A stretch of 43,282 bases of DNA from Bordetella parapertussis. GTDB lineage: Bacteria > Pseudomonadota > Gammaproteobacteria > Burkholderiales > SG8-39. Positions 33,764-41,238 of the stretch are shown in pieces. The translations under genes and the position numbers were made by a program. Position 1 is the first letter of the stretch. Each line of letters begins with the position of its first letter. The notes under the pieces were generated by a model. The model had not been told where the DNA came from, ran no database searches, and was given only the letters and a program-made list of their open reading frames with translations. The DNA lies in the NCBI GenBank assembly GCA_945906975.1, contig CAMDRY010000001.1:1-43282 (forward strand), read 5' to 3'.

Positions 33764-33934
33764 ATGTCGACACATCCTAATTTACAACGCCTAAACCTTC
33801 CAGATAGCCTGTCACCCGCGCTGCGCGGGCAATGCGACAAGGTGCTCAAATACGTCCGCGCATTCGAACTGGACCGTGCGGCGACGGACTTGGGTGAAAT
33901 TCAGCGAAACCTGCGCATCAAGCTGTCACGATGA
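33764..33934 (+). CDS. Small hypothetical protein (56 residues)
   Basis: The ATG-started frame begins STHPNLQRLNLPDSLSPALR and ends NLRIKLSR, rich in leucine and charged residues, compatible with two amphipathic helices. It lies between the GST gene and the 3' end of the convergent benzoate-CoA ligase gene, which ends 38 bases further on. I see no clear ribosome site and recognise no family. It could be a genuine small gene or a chance frame. Confidence 0.4.
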   Translation: MSTHPNLQRLNLPDSLSPALRGQCDKVLKYVRAFELDRAATDLGEIQRNLRIKLSR

Positions 33935-33972
33935 ACCCGCAGCTTGCCGGTCAGGCCGGATCGCGGCCCCAA

Positions 33973-35571
33973 TCAAGCCCGCGCGCGCAGCTTGAAGCGC
34001 TGTATCTTTCCAGTGGCTGTTTTGGGCAGCTCGGTCACGAACTCGATGCTGCGCGGATACTTGAACGGTGCAAGCCGCGATTTCACATGTGCCTTGAGCG
34101 CTTCTTCGGAGACCGACTGGCCGGGCTTGAGCACAACATAGGCCTTGGGCTTGATCAGCTGCGCCTCATCGGCCACGCCGATCACCGCAGCCTCAAGCAC
34201 GGCGGCATGCGTGGACAACGCACCCTCGACTTCAAATGGCGACACATAGATGCCGCCGACCTTGAGCATGTCGTCGGTGCGCCCCGCATAGGTGTAGTAA
34301 CCATCCGTATCGAGCGTGTACTTGTCACCGCTGCGCGTCCAGTCACCAATGAAAGTTGCACGACTCTTGCCCCGATTGTTCCAGTAACAGGACGCACTGC
34401 TGGGGCCGCTGATCTGCAACTCACCAATCTGGCCGGTGCCCTCCATGATCGCGCCGGTCTCATCGACGAGGCGCAACGCGTAGCCGGGCACCGCCTTTCC
34501 GGTGGTGCCGTAACGCACCTCACCCGGCCGGTTGGACAGAAAAATATGCAACATCTCGGTAGAGCCGATGCCATCGAGTATTTCAACGCCGAAACGTTCG
34601 GTCCAGCGCTTGCCGATGTCCGCGGGCAGCGCCTCACCGGCGGAGGTGCAGACACGCAGCGCAAGATCAGCTTTCCCCGGCAGCTCGGGACTGGCGAGCA
34701 GCGCGGCAAACAGCGTGGGCACGCCGTAGAATACTGTTGGCTTTCCCGCACTGCGCTGCAATCGCTTGAACACCGCCGCCGGCGTCGGCCGCTCGGCCAT
34801 CAGGATGGTCGTCGCCCCGACCGCCATCGGGAAGGTCAGCGCATTACCCAGGCCGTAGGCGAAAAAAAGCTTGGCTGCCGAGAACACCACGTCACTCTCG
34901 CGCAGGCCCAGCACCGGCACGGCATAGAGCTCGGCGGTCTGGATCAGGTGCGAGTGCAGGTGCAGCGTGCCCTTTGGCGCACCGGTGGAACCTGACGAAT
35001 AAAGCCAAAAGCAGACGTCGTCGCTGGTGGTCGGGGCCGCGTCGAATTTCGCGGCCGCCTTTTCCATAGCCTCGCCGAGGTGAAGATGACGGTGTCCGGA
35101 CTGGCCGGACACCAGCACGTGTCGCAGAAAGGGCAGCCTGGCCGGTCCGGCGTCAAGCAAGGGCGAGAAGACAGGCATCAAGGCCTCGGACACCACCAGC
35201 GCCTTGGCGCGACTGTCGGCCAGCATGTATTCATAATCAGCCGTGGTGAGCAGCGTGTTGACCGCGACCGGCACGATGCCGGCTTTGATCGCACCTAGAA
35301 ACACCGCGACAAAATCAATGGTGTCCAGATGGGCCAGCACGATACGGTCTTCCATACACAGACCAAGCGCGGTGAGGGCATTCGCAGCACGATTGACGCG
35401 CTCAGCCAGTTCGCCGTAGCTCACCTCGCCGACATCATCGACAAAAGCGCGCTTATTGGCGCGGCCCGCGGCCAGGTTGCGCTCCACCAGGTCGAACGCG
35501 GCGTTGTAATCGCGCGGAATGTGCAGGCGCGGCGGACTGGTGCCATGGTCCGCCGAAGATAAACTGGGCAT
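33973..35571 (-). CDS. bclA: Benzoate-CoA ligase
   Basis: This 532-residue member of the ANL adenylate-forming family has nucleotide loop YSSGSTGAPKG (191-201), IGSTEMLHIFLSNRPGEVRYG typical of benzoate/4-hydroxybenzoate-CoA ligases, YTYAGRTDDMLKVGGIYVSP at the hinge, and the catalytic lysine in PKTATGKIQRF. It converts benzoate, CoA and ATP to benzoyl-CoA in the cytoplasm, the entry step to the box pathway encoded divergently. ATG 35571 is chosen because AGGAGGAAGC precedes it; the longer open frame upstream is not conserved-looking. It lies 71 bases after the flavodoxin gene on the same strand, so they may be co-transcribed. Close aryl substrates are possible. Confidence 0.93.
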   Translation of the reverse strand: MPSLSSADHGTSPPRLHIPRDYNAAFDLVERNLAAGRANKRAFVDDVGEVSYGELAERVNRAANALTALGLCMEDRIVLAHLDTIDFVAVFLGAIKAGIVPVAVNTLLTTADYEYMLADSRAKALVVSEALMPVFSPLLDAGPARLPFLRHVLVSGQSGHRHLHLGEAMEKAAAKFDAAPTTSDDVCFWLYSSGSTGAPKGTLHLHSHLIQTAELYAVPVLGLRESDVVFSAAKLFFAYGLGNALTFPMAVGATTILMAERPTPAAVFKRLQRSAGKPTVFYGVPTLFAALLASPELPGKADLALRVCTSAGEALPADIGKRWTERFGVEILDGIGSTEMLHIFLSNRPGEVRYGTTGKAVPGYALRLVDETGAIMEGTGQIGELQISGPSSASCYWNNRGKSRATFIGDWTRSGDKYTLDTDGYYTYAGRTDDMLKVGGIYVSPFEVEGALSTHAAVLEAAVIGVADEAQLIKPKAYVVLKPGQSVSEEALKAHVKSRLAPFKYPRSIEFVTELPKTATGKIQRFKLRARA

Positions 35572-35642
35572 TGCTTCCTCCTCCAAGGGTATCGCCGCCG
35601 CTGCTGTGTCGGCATGCAATCCTAACAGTTGTAACCGATGCC

Positions 35643-36158
35643 TCAGCCGGCGAAAACCTCGCCGTTGTTGCTGACGCCTGATCCAGCGCCACCAGCGATG
35701 CCGGCCTTGCAAAGCTTGATCCAGTCCCGCACCCACTCGAGCGCTACTTCCTCGGGCATGGTGCCGGCGGAAGCGTCATGCAACAACATATCGCCGATAC
35801 GCTGCGCGCCCAGTTCAGCCAGCAGCGCGTCAAATTTCTTGCCGCCAAAACAGAAGGTGTCGCCATAAGTGCGGTCGCCCAGAGCGAAAACGCCGTAGCG
35901 CAGCGCGGACAGGTCTGGTCGCGAAGCCGCCAGGGCGTCGTAAAACGCCTTGGCGTTATCTGGCACATCGCCCTGTCCATAGGTTGAAGTGCAGATGAGG
36001 TGGAGGCCGCCGGCGGCGAACACCGTCGCGTCCAGACGATCCATTTCCAGCGTGCGCACACGCGTTTCACCGTCGTCCAGCGTCAGTTCGATTTCCTGCG
36101 CCACCAGTTGGGACGTACCGGTCATGGTGCCGACAAGAATGGTGAGATCGAGTGCCAT
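35643..36158 (-). CDS. Flavodoxin-like electron carrier (MioC/sulfite-reductase flavodoxin type)
   Basis: This 171-residue protein has the FMN phosphate loop GTMTGTSQLVAQEI (10-23), STYGQGDVPDNAKAFYDALA (the 60s loop) and GVFALGDRTYGDTFCFGGKK (the 90s loop), all of the flavodoxin fold related to MioC and sulfite-reductase domains. It carries electrons via FMN in the cytoplasm. It is the first gene of the minus-strand unit with bclA and diverges from boxR. Since boxA, the usual reductase of BoxB, is missing, it may feed electrons to the BoxB epoxidase. That is inference only. Confidence 0.88.
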   Translation of the reverse strand: MALDLTILVGTMTGTSQLVAQEIELTLDDGETRVRTLEMDRLDATVFAAGGLHLICTSTYGQGDVPDNAKAFYDALAASRPDLSALRYGVFALGDRTYGDTFCFGGKKFDALLAELGAQRIGDMLLHDASAGTMPEEVALEWVRDWIKLCKAGIAGGAGSGVSNNGEVFAG

Positions 36159-36277
36159 ATCTATACCCTTTTACGCCTTTGCCAAGCAGCGCGGGGATGA
36201 GCTCACGGCAGATCCTGACCATTGCGCTCCGCGCGCTTAAACCGCGACAGAGTCGCCACCGAAAATTACTCTAAGCC

Positions 36278-36334
36278 TGCATTTTGATGCATCAGACAGT
36301 GTATTGCATTTTCAAACGACGGTATTATAATGCA
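36278..36334 (+). promoter_or_regulatory. boxR promoter with four TGCA operator motifs
   Basis: A sigma70-like promoter reads TTGCAT (36304-36309), 16 bases, TATAAT (36326-36331). TGCA tetramers occur at 36278, 36288, 36305 and 36331, two of them overlapping the -35 and -10 boxes. BoxR/BzdR repressors are known to bind TGCA-containing repeats and release on benzoyl-CoA, so this is a good candidate operator. The rest of the 305-base gap holds the divergent flavodoxin leader. Confidence 0.65.
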
Positions 36335-36370
36335 TAAAATATATCGCAATCAAGCAATATATTTTACTAT

Positions 36371-36420
36371 CGTTCTACGCCGTTCTACAAGTTCTACGGC
36401 GTTCCACAAGCCTCCACAAT
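36371..36420 (+). repeat. Five degenerate 10-bp repeats in the boxR leader
   Basis: Units cgttctacgc, cgttctacaa, gttctacggc, gttccacaag and cctccacaat run without gap between the promoter and the boxR start. The 10-base period equals about one helical turn, so all copies face the same side of DNA. It could bind a protein or shape the leader RNA. No function is known to me. Confidence 0.55.
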
Positions 36421-36463
36421 ACGTTGCAAGCAACCGGCCACACAAACACCCCTTACCCCCCCC

Positions 36464-37432
36464 ATGCAGCCTCCCCTGCCCCCCCCATCCCAGACATCGC
36501 GCCATCGGGTCGTCAATCTCAAGCACGCGCACAGCGACAAGCCCGAACAAGCGGACGCAGAAGGGGCATTTCTGCATACCCTGGGCGAGCGTGTCCGCGA
36601 GGAACGAACGCTGCGCGACATGTCGCGGCGCAAACTCGCGCAGCACTCTGGCGTTTCGGAACGCTATCTCGCCCTGCTTGAAAACGGGCAAGGCAACATC
36701 TCCATCGTGTTGCTGCTGCGCGTGGCCACCGCACTCGAACTGCCGCTGGCGGCACTGCTGTCGCGCCGCGCGGCCGGCGGCTCGTCGGAACTCGAGCGTA
36801 TCAACACGCTGGTGCAGCGCATTCCGGCGCAAAAATTACCCGCAGTGCGCGCTGAATTACAGCGCAAATTCGGCGCGCTCATGCAGGAACGGGGCGACAA
36901 GGCGCAACGCATCGCGCTCATCGGCCTGCGCGGTGCCGGCAAGTCCACGCTGGGCGCCAGCCTGGCGCTGGAACTGGACATGCCCTTTATCGAACTGGAC
37001 GTCGAAATTGAACGCGAAGCGGGCACCAGCCTTTCGGAAATTTTTCTGCTCTACGGCCAAGCCGGTTATCGCCGCCACGAAAAACGCTGCCTTGAACGCC
37101 TGATTGAGCAGCACGAGCGCGTGGTCATCGCCACCGGCGGCAGCATCGTGTCAGAGCAGCAGGCCTATGCCTTGCTGCTCTCATGCTGCACCACGGTGTG
37201 GCTCAAGGCACTGCCCGAGGAGCACATGGCGCGCGTGATCGCCCAGGGCGACACGCGACCGATGGCCGGAAACCGCGAAGCGATGCAGGACTTGCGCCGC
37301 ATCCTGGACAGTCGCGCAAGCCTTTACGGTCGCGCTGACATCACAATCGACACCAGCGCCAAACCGGCCAAAAAAAGCCTGCGGGAACTGAGCCTGGCCA
37401 TCACGCAGCAACTGGAGGAGCAAGCCGCATGA
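36464..37432 (+). CDS. boxR: BoxR-type regulator: XRE helix-turn-helix fused to shikimate-kinase-like domain
   Basis: This 322-residue protein has two domains. Residues 40-100 are an XRE helix-turn-helix (LGERVREERTLRDMSRRKLA, then SGVSERYLALLENGQGNIS). Residues 145-320 are shikimate-kinase-like, with Walker A GLRGAGKST (154-162), ELDVEIEREAG and ATGGSIVSE. This is the BzdR/BoxR architecture, in which the kinase-like domain senses benzoyl-CoA. It is expected to repress the box genes until benzoyl-CoA accumulates. It diverges from the flavodoxin/bclA unit and its stop overlaps the boxC start (ATGA). The ATG at 36464 lacks a clear ribosome site, and a downstream start is possible. Confidence 0.94.
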   Translation: MQPPLPPPSQTSRHRVVNLKHAHSDKPEQADAEGAFLHTLGERVREERTLRDMSRRKLAQHSGVSERYLALLENGQGNISIVLLLRVATALELPLAALLSRRAAGGSSELERINTLVQRIPAQKLPAVRAELQRKFGALMQERGDKAQRIALIGLRGAGKSTLGASLALELDMPFIELDVEIEREAGTSLSEIFLLYGQAGYRRHEKRCLERLIEQHERVVIATGGSIVSEQQAYALLLSCCTTVWLKALPEEHMARVIAQGDTRPMAGNREAMQDLRRILDSRASLYGRADITIDTSAKPAKKSLRELSLAITQQLEEQAA

Positions 37433-39114
37433 ATACCGCAACACACAGCGCAACTCTGGCCAAACCGGCACCGCTTTGTTTTGACACGCACCCGGAGCGC
37501 TATGCGCACTGGAAGCTGTCCTTCGAAGGCGAGGTGGCGACGCTGGCCATGGACGTCGATGAGGACAAGGGCCTCAAACCCGGCTACAAGCTCAAGCTCA
37601 ATTCCTACGACCTGGGTGTGGATATCGAGTTATACGATGCGCTCAACCGCATCCGCTTCGAGCACCCCGAGGTCAAGGTGGTGGTGCTGACCAGCGCCAA
37701 GGATCGCATGTTCTGCTCCGGCGCGAACATTTACATGCTGGGCCTGTCCAGTCATGCTTGGAAAGTCAATTTCTGCAAATTCACCAATGAGACGCGCAAC
37801 GGCATCGAGGACTCCAGCCGTGACGGCGGGCTGAAGTTTCTTGCCGCCGTAAACGGCGCCTGCGCCGGCGGCGGCTATGAGCTCGCCCTCGCCTGTGACG
37901 AAATCCTGATGATCGATGACCGCTCCTCGGCCGTGAGCCTGCCCGAGGTGCCGCTGCTGGGCGTGCTGCCGGGCACCGGCGGGCTCACCCGCCTGACCGA
38001 CAAGCGCAAGGTGCGCCGCGACCTCGCCGACGTGTTCTGCACCACCACAGAGGGCGTGCGTGCCGAGCGAGCGAGGCAATGGAAGCTCATTGATCACGTC
38101 GCCAAACCACAGGTGTTCCAGGACGCGATCAGGCAGCACGCTGCCAACCTTGCGCGCCAAAGCGGCCGTCCCGGCGCCGGCAAGGGCGTCACACTCACCC
38201 AAGTAACACGCAGCGCCGACGCAAACGGCTACCACTACACCCATGTCGACGTCCGCATTGACGCCGCCGCGCGTACCGCCACGCTGACCGTATCGGCCCC
38301 CGCCGATGCCGGACCGCAAGATGTGGCCGGCATACACGCCGCCGGCGCCCGCTGGTGGCCTCTGGCCATGGCACGCGAACTCGACGATGCCATCCTGATG
38401 CTGCGCACCAACCACGCCGAGGTCGGCACCTGGCTGCTGCAGACGCGCGGCGAGGCGCCGGTTGCGCTCGCCATAGACGCGACACTCAAAGCGCACGCCG
38501 GCGACTGGCTGGTGAAGGAGACCACCGCACTGCTGCGCCGCACCCTCGCGCGACTTGATGTGTCATCGCGCACGCTGTTCGCCATTATCGACCGGGGCTC
38601 CTGCTTTGCCGGCACGCTGGCCGAACTCGCTTTTGCCAGCGACCGCAGCTACATGCTGGCCCTGCCTGACAATGAAGCAGGCGCGCCGCAGATCACACTT
38701 TCGGAAACGAACTTCGGCACCTTCCCCGAGGTCAACGGCCTCAGCCGTCTTGCCACGCGCTTTTGCGGCGATACGGCCGCCGCGACGGCATTGCACGCAC
38801 ACCTTGGCAGACCCATCGCCGCGACCGAGGCCGAAAGCCTGGGTCTCATCACCTATGCGCCCGATGATCTGGATTGGGAGGAAGAGGTGCGCATCGCCAT
38901 CGAGGAGCGCGCCAGCCTGTCCCCCGACGCCCTCACCGGCCTTGAAGCCTCGCTGCGTTTTGGCGGCGCCGAAACCATGGAGACACGCATATTCGGCCGC
39001 CTGTCGGCATGGCAGAACTGGATTTTCATCCGCCCCAATGCCGTTGGCGAAACCGGCGCCTTAAAGGTGTTCGGGACCGGCAGCAAGGCCAGGTTCAACT
39101 GGGAGCGGGTCTGA
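37429..39114 (+). CDS. boxC: Benzoyl-CoA-dihydrodiol lyase / 2,3-epoxybenzoyl-CoA dihydrolase (BoxC)
   Basis: This 561-residue protein of the crotonase-like BoxC family has two enoyl-CoA-hydratase-like halves. The first contains VKVVVLTSAKDRMFCSGANI and AAVNGACAGGGYELALACDE, with EVPLLGVLPGTGGLTRLTDK. The second contains DRGSCFAGTLAELAFASDRS and FGTFPEVNGLSRLATRF. BoxC opens the ring of 2,3-epoxybenzoyl-CoA with water, releasing formate and 3,4-dehydroadipyl-CoA semialdehyde. Length fits the family. A GGAGGAGC ribosome site lies within the end of boxR, and the two genes overlap by four bases. Confidence 0.95.
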   Translation: MNTATHSATLAKPAPLCFDTHPERYAHWKLSFEGEVATLAMDVDEDKGLKPGYKLKLNSYDLGVDIELYDALNRIRFEHPEVKVVVLTSAKDRMFCSGANIYMLGLSSHAWKVNFCKFTNETRNGIEDSSRDGGLKFLAAVNGACAGGGYELALACDEILMIDDRSSAVSLPEVPLLGVLPGTGGLTRLTDKRKVRRDLADVFCTTTEGVRAERARQWKLIDHVAKPQVFQDAIRQHAANLARQSGRPGAGKGVTLTQVTRSADANGYHYTHVDVRIDAAARTATLTVSAPADAGPQDVAGIHAAGARWWPLAMARELDDAILMLRTNHAEVGTWLLQTRGEAPVALAIDATLKAHAGDWLVKETTALLRRTLARLDVSSRTLFAIIDRGSCFAGTLAELAFASDRSYMLALPDNEAGAPQITLSETNFGTFPEVNGLSRLATRFCGDTAAATALHAHLGRPIAATEAESLGLITYAPDDLDWEEEVRIAIEERASLSPDALTGLEASLRFGGAETMETRIFGRLSAWQNWIFIRPNAVGETGALKVFGTGSKARFNWERV

Positions 39115-39141
39115 GGTGTGAATATTTGAAGGAGTGAAGGA

Positions 39142-39495
39142 GTGAAACGTGCTCATCGGTCATTGGCGGGCTGGCAAAAGTCGGTCGATCTGGTAGAGGC
39201 TGTTTTCGCAGCCACCAAATCTTTTCCCAAAGAAGAGATGTTTGGGCTTACAGGGCAGATGCGGCGTGCTGCGGTTTCGGTACCGGCCAACATTGCTGAA
39301 GGTGCCGCCCGCGGTGGCACCAAAGAGCTGGTGCATTTCGTAAATATTGATTCTGCATCCCTCTCCGAGTTGGACACACACATTGAAATCGCCCGTCGTC
39401 TTGGCTATCTCAAGGACGACGAGCTTTGCAAGGCAACTGACGAGGTCGCAGGAATCCTAATGGGCCTCAGCACCTCACTCAAACGGAAACTCTGA
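39142..39495 (+). CDS. Four-helix-bundle protein, S23/IVP family
   Basis: This 117-residue protein has the S23/intervening-sequence family core: AHRSLAGWQKSVDLVEAVFA, FPKEEMFGLTGQMRRAAVSV, PANIAEGAARGGTKELVHF, then a last helix ELDTHIEIARRLGYL. It forms an antiparallel four-helix bundle; family members occur in rRNA intervening sequences and as stand-alone genes of unknown function, and are related to the Avd proteins of diversity-generating retroelements. I see no reverse transcriptase here. The start is GTG 39142, with AAGGAG seven bases upstream inside the repeat. It interrupts the boxC-boxB order and looks inserted. Confidence 0.9.
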   Translation: MKRAHRSLAGWQKSVDLVEAVFAATKSFPKEEMFGLTGQMRRAAVSVPANIAEGAARGGTKELVHFVNIDSASLSELDTHIEIARRLGYLKDDELCKATDEVAGILMGLSTSLKRKL

Positions 39496-39497
39496 AC

Positions 39498-39510
39498 AGG
39501 GCATTGCCCT
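39498..39510 (+). terminator. Short hairpin after the S23/IVP gene
   Basis: AGGGC-ATT-GCCCT, then TTT, lies three bases after the stop. The 5-bp stem and short T run would make at most a weak terminator, which matters because boxB lies downstream. Confidence 0.35.
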
Positions 39511-39552
39511 TTCACTCCTTCACTCATTCACTCCTTCACGAGGGGCTACACG

Positions 39553-39657
39553 ATGTCCATCAACTACAGCGAAAAAATTCCCAACAACGTCAACCTCGGC
39601 CTAAACGAACACGGGGGCGACGCCCCCTTGCATATCCCCCACATCGGTTTGAAATAA
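39553..39657 (+). pseudogene. 34-codon frame repeating the BoxB N-terminus
   Basis: The frame encodes MSINYSEKIPNNVNL and then diverges into GLNEHGGDAPLHIPHIGLK and a TAA stop. The first 15 residues match the start of the downstream BoxB (MSINYSERIPNNVNL) at 14 of 15 positions. Yet 10 of the 15 codons differ, nine of them silently. AGGGG lies seven bases before its ATG, a better ribosome site than boxB's own. It ends 18 bases before the boxB start. It is either the leftover start of a replaced boxB or a short leader peptide coupled to boxB. Confidence 0.7.
39613..39627 (+). promoter_or_regulatory. GC-rich hairpin within the boxB leader frame
   Basis: GGGGGC-GAC-GCCCCC forms a 6-bp all-GC stem within the 34-codon frame and 49 bases before the boxB ATG. 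It could pause transcription or affect boxB translation. No T tract follows. Confidence 0.45.
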
Positions 39658-39675
39658 CGGAATCGCGAGAACACC

Positions 39676-41085
39676 ATGTCAATAAACTATTCTGAGCGCA
39701 TCCCGAACAACGTAAACCTGTCGAACGACAAAACTCTGCAGAGGGCGCTCGAGCACTGGCAGCCGGCCTTCCTCGACTGGTGGCGCGACATGGGGCCGCA
39801 TGATTTCGCCTCATCGGATGTGTACCTGCGCACCGCCATCGGCGTCGATGCCGAGGGCTGGGCGCAATACGGCGCGGTAAAAATGCCCGATTATCGTTGG
39901 GGGATTTTTCTTGCCGACCAGATCGAGAATCGCAGCATCGGATTCGGCGATTCGTTCGGCAAGCCGGTGTGGCAGCAGGTGCCGGGCGAATACCGCTCGC
40001 AGTTCCGCCGCATCATCGTCACGCAAGGGGACACCGAGCCGGCCTCGGTCGAGCAGCAACACCTGCTCGGCCACACCTGCCCCTCGCTCTACGACTTGCG
40101 CAACCTGTTCCAGGTCAACGTCGAGGAAGGCCGCCATTTGTGGGCGATGGTCTACCTGCTGCACGCCTACTTCGGCCGCGACGGCCGCGAGGAAGCCGAG
40201 GAATTGCTCATGCGCCATTCGGGTGACGTTGACAAGCCGCGCATCCTTGGCACCTTCAACGAGCCCATCTCCGACTGGCTGTCGTTTTACTGCTTCACCT
40301 ATTTCACCGACCGCGACGGCAAGTTCCAGTTGAAGAGCCTCGCCGAGTCGGCCTTCGATCCGCTGTCGCGCACCTGCCGCTTCATGCTCACCGAAGAGGC
40401 GCACCACATGTTCGTCGGCGAGACCGGCATCGGCCGCGTCGTCAGGCGCACCCTTGAAGTGATGAAGGAACTGGGCACCGATGACCCGGCCGCCCTGCGC
40501 CGCGCCGGCGTGGTCGACCTGCCGCTGCTGCAAAAATACCTCAACTTCTGGTTCACCTCCTCGCTCGACCTGTTTGGTTCGGAGGTTTCATCCAACGCCG
40601 CGACCTCGTTTGCCAGCGGCATCAAGGGCCGGCCGGACGAAGCCAATTACACCGATCACATTTGCGCCGATGCGAGCTTCGAGCTGGACGGCCCCAAGGG
40701 CAAGGAAACGGTGGCCATGCGCAACGCCATGAACGAAGTGACGCGCATCGCCTACGTGAAAGACTGTGAAATCGGCGTGAAGCGCTGGAACATGCAGATC
40801 AAGCGTGCCGGCTACGACCTGGCGCTAACGCTGCCCTCGACACGTTTTCGCCGCGGTATCGGCATCTGGGCCGGCGTGCCGACAAGCCCGGATGGCCGGC
40901 CAATCAGCCGCGAAGAATTCGACAAGAGCATCGCTGACTGGATCCCTACGGATGCCGACCGCACCCATGTTAAAAGCCTGATGCAACGGGTAACCGAACC
41001 GGGGAAAATGGCAGGCTGGGTGGCCCCACCGGATCGGGGTATCAACAACCTCGCGGTCGACTATGCGTATGTTCGCCTGAACTAA
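39676..41085 (+). CDS. boxB: Benzoyl-CoA 2,3-epoxidase, oxygenase component (BoxB)
   Basis: This 469-residue diiron protein has the BoxB ligand set, each residue one position later than in the characterised Azoarcus enzyme as I recall it. The set is Glu121, Glu151 and His154 (NVEEGRHLW), Asp212, and Glu241 and His244 (TEEAHHMFVGE). It epoxidises benzoyl-CoA to the 2,3-epoxide using oxygen and electrons normally passed by BoxA. Length and the conserved start IPNNVNL fit. The ribosome site is weak (GCGAGA). It ends 20 bases before a strong terminator, so boxA is not in this operon and was not found elsewhere in the window. Confidence 0.95.
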   Translation: MSINYSERIPNNVNLSNDKTLQRALEHWQPAFLDWWRDMGPHDFASSDVYLRTAIGVDAEGWAQYGAVKMPDYRWGIFLADQIENRSIGFGDSFGKPVWQQVPGEYRSQFRRIIVTQGDTEPASVEQQHLLGHTCPSLYDLRNLFQVNVEEGRHLWAMVYLLHAYFGRDGREEAEELLMRHSGDVDKPRILGTFNEPISDWLSFYCFTYFTDRDGKFQLKSLAESAFDPLSRTCRFMLTEEAHHMFVGETGIGRVVRRTLEVMKELGTDDPAALRRAGVVDLPLLQKYLNFWFTSSLDLFGSEVSSNAATSFASGIKGRPDEANYTDHICADASFELDGPKGKETVAMRNAMNEVTRIAYVKDCEIGVKRWNMQIKRAGYDLALTLPSTRFRRGIGIWAGVPTSPDGRPISREEFDKSIADWIPTDADRTHVKSLMQRVTEPGKMAGWVAPPDRGINNLAVDYAYVRLN

Positions 41086-41105
41086 GCCCTTCAAGCCCCC
41101 CCCCG

Positions 41106-41137
41106 AAAAGCCCTATATCAATAGGGCTTTTTTATTT
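41106..41137 (+). terminator. Rho-independent terminator after boxB
   Basis: AAAAGCCCTAT-ATCA-ATAGGGCTTTT is a perfect 11-bp stem with a 4-base loop, followed by more T residues. It ends the box operon and separates it from the nitrite reductase gene. Confidence 0.93.
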
Positions 41138-41156
41138 CCGAGTATTTGACTCGACA

Positions 41157-41170
41157 TTGACTTGCATCAA
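41157..41170 (+). promoter_or_regulatory. FNR/Dnr-like binding site before nirK
   Basis: TTGAC-TTGC-ATCAA matches the FNR/Dnr/NnrR consensus TTGAT-N4-ATCAA with one mismatch. It lies 68 bases before the nitrite reductase ATG, a usual place for an activator of an anaerobic or NO-responsive promoter. Confidence 0.7.
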
Positions 41171-41238
41171 ATCGGTGCGGGTTCGTCGGCGTAACTTGAG
41201 CAAAGGAAATCACACACAAGAATCAAGGGGGATGGACC

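Larger units (their letters stand above)
39128..39539. repeat. Inverted iterated GAAGGAGT repeats flanking the S23/IVP gene
   Basis: The left array at 39128-39148 is GAAGGAGT repeated twice plus GAAAC. The right array at 39510-39539 is the complement type (TTTCACTCCTTCACTCATTC, then ACTCCTTCAC). The arms are inverted about the four-helix-bundle gene and suggest an inserted unit. The left array also supplies the gene's ribosome site. Confidence 0.8.

Noticed and set aside
39142..39495. Diversity-generating retroelement (S23/IVP-like proteins resemble Avd)
   Set aside because: No reverse transcriptase, template repeat or variable repeat is present nearby.
39600..39660. Group II intron or insertion-sequence end before boxB
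   Set aside because: No intron domain V pattern, transposase or target duplication could be seen; only a short GC hairpin.
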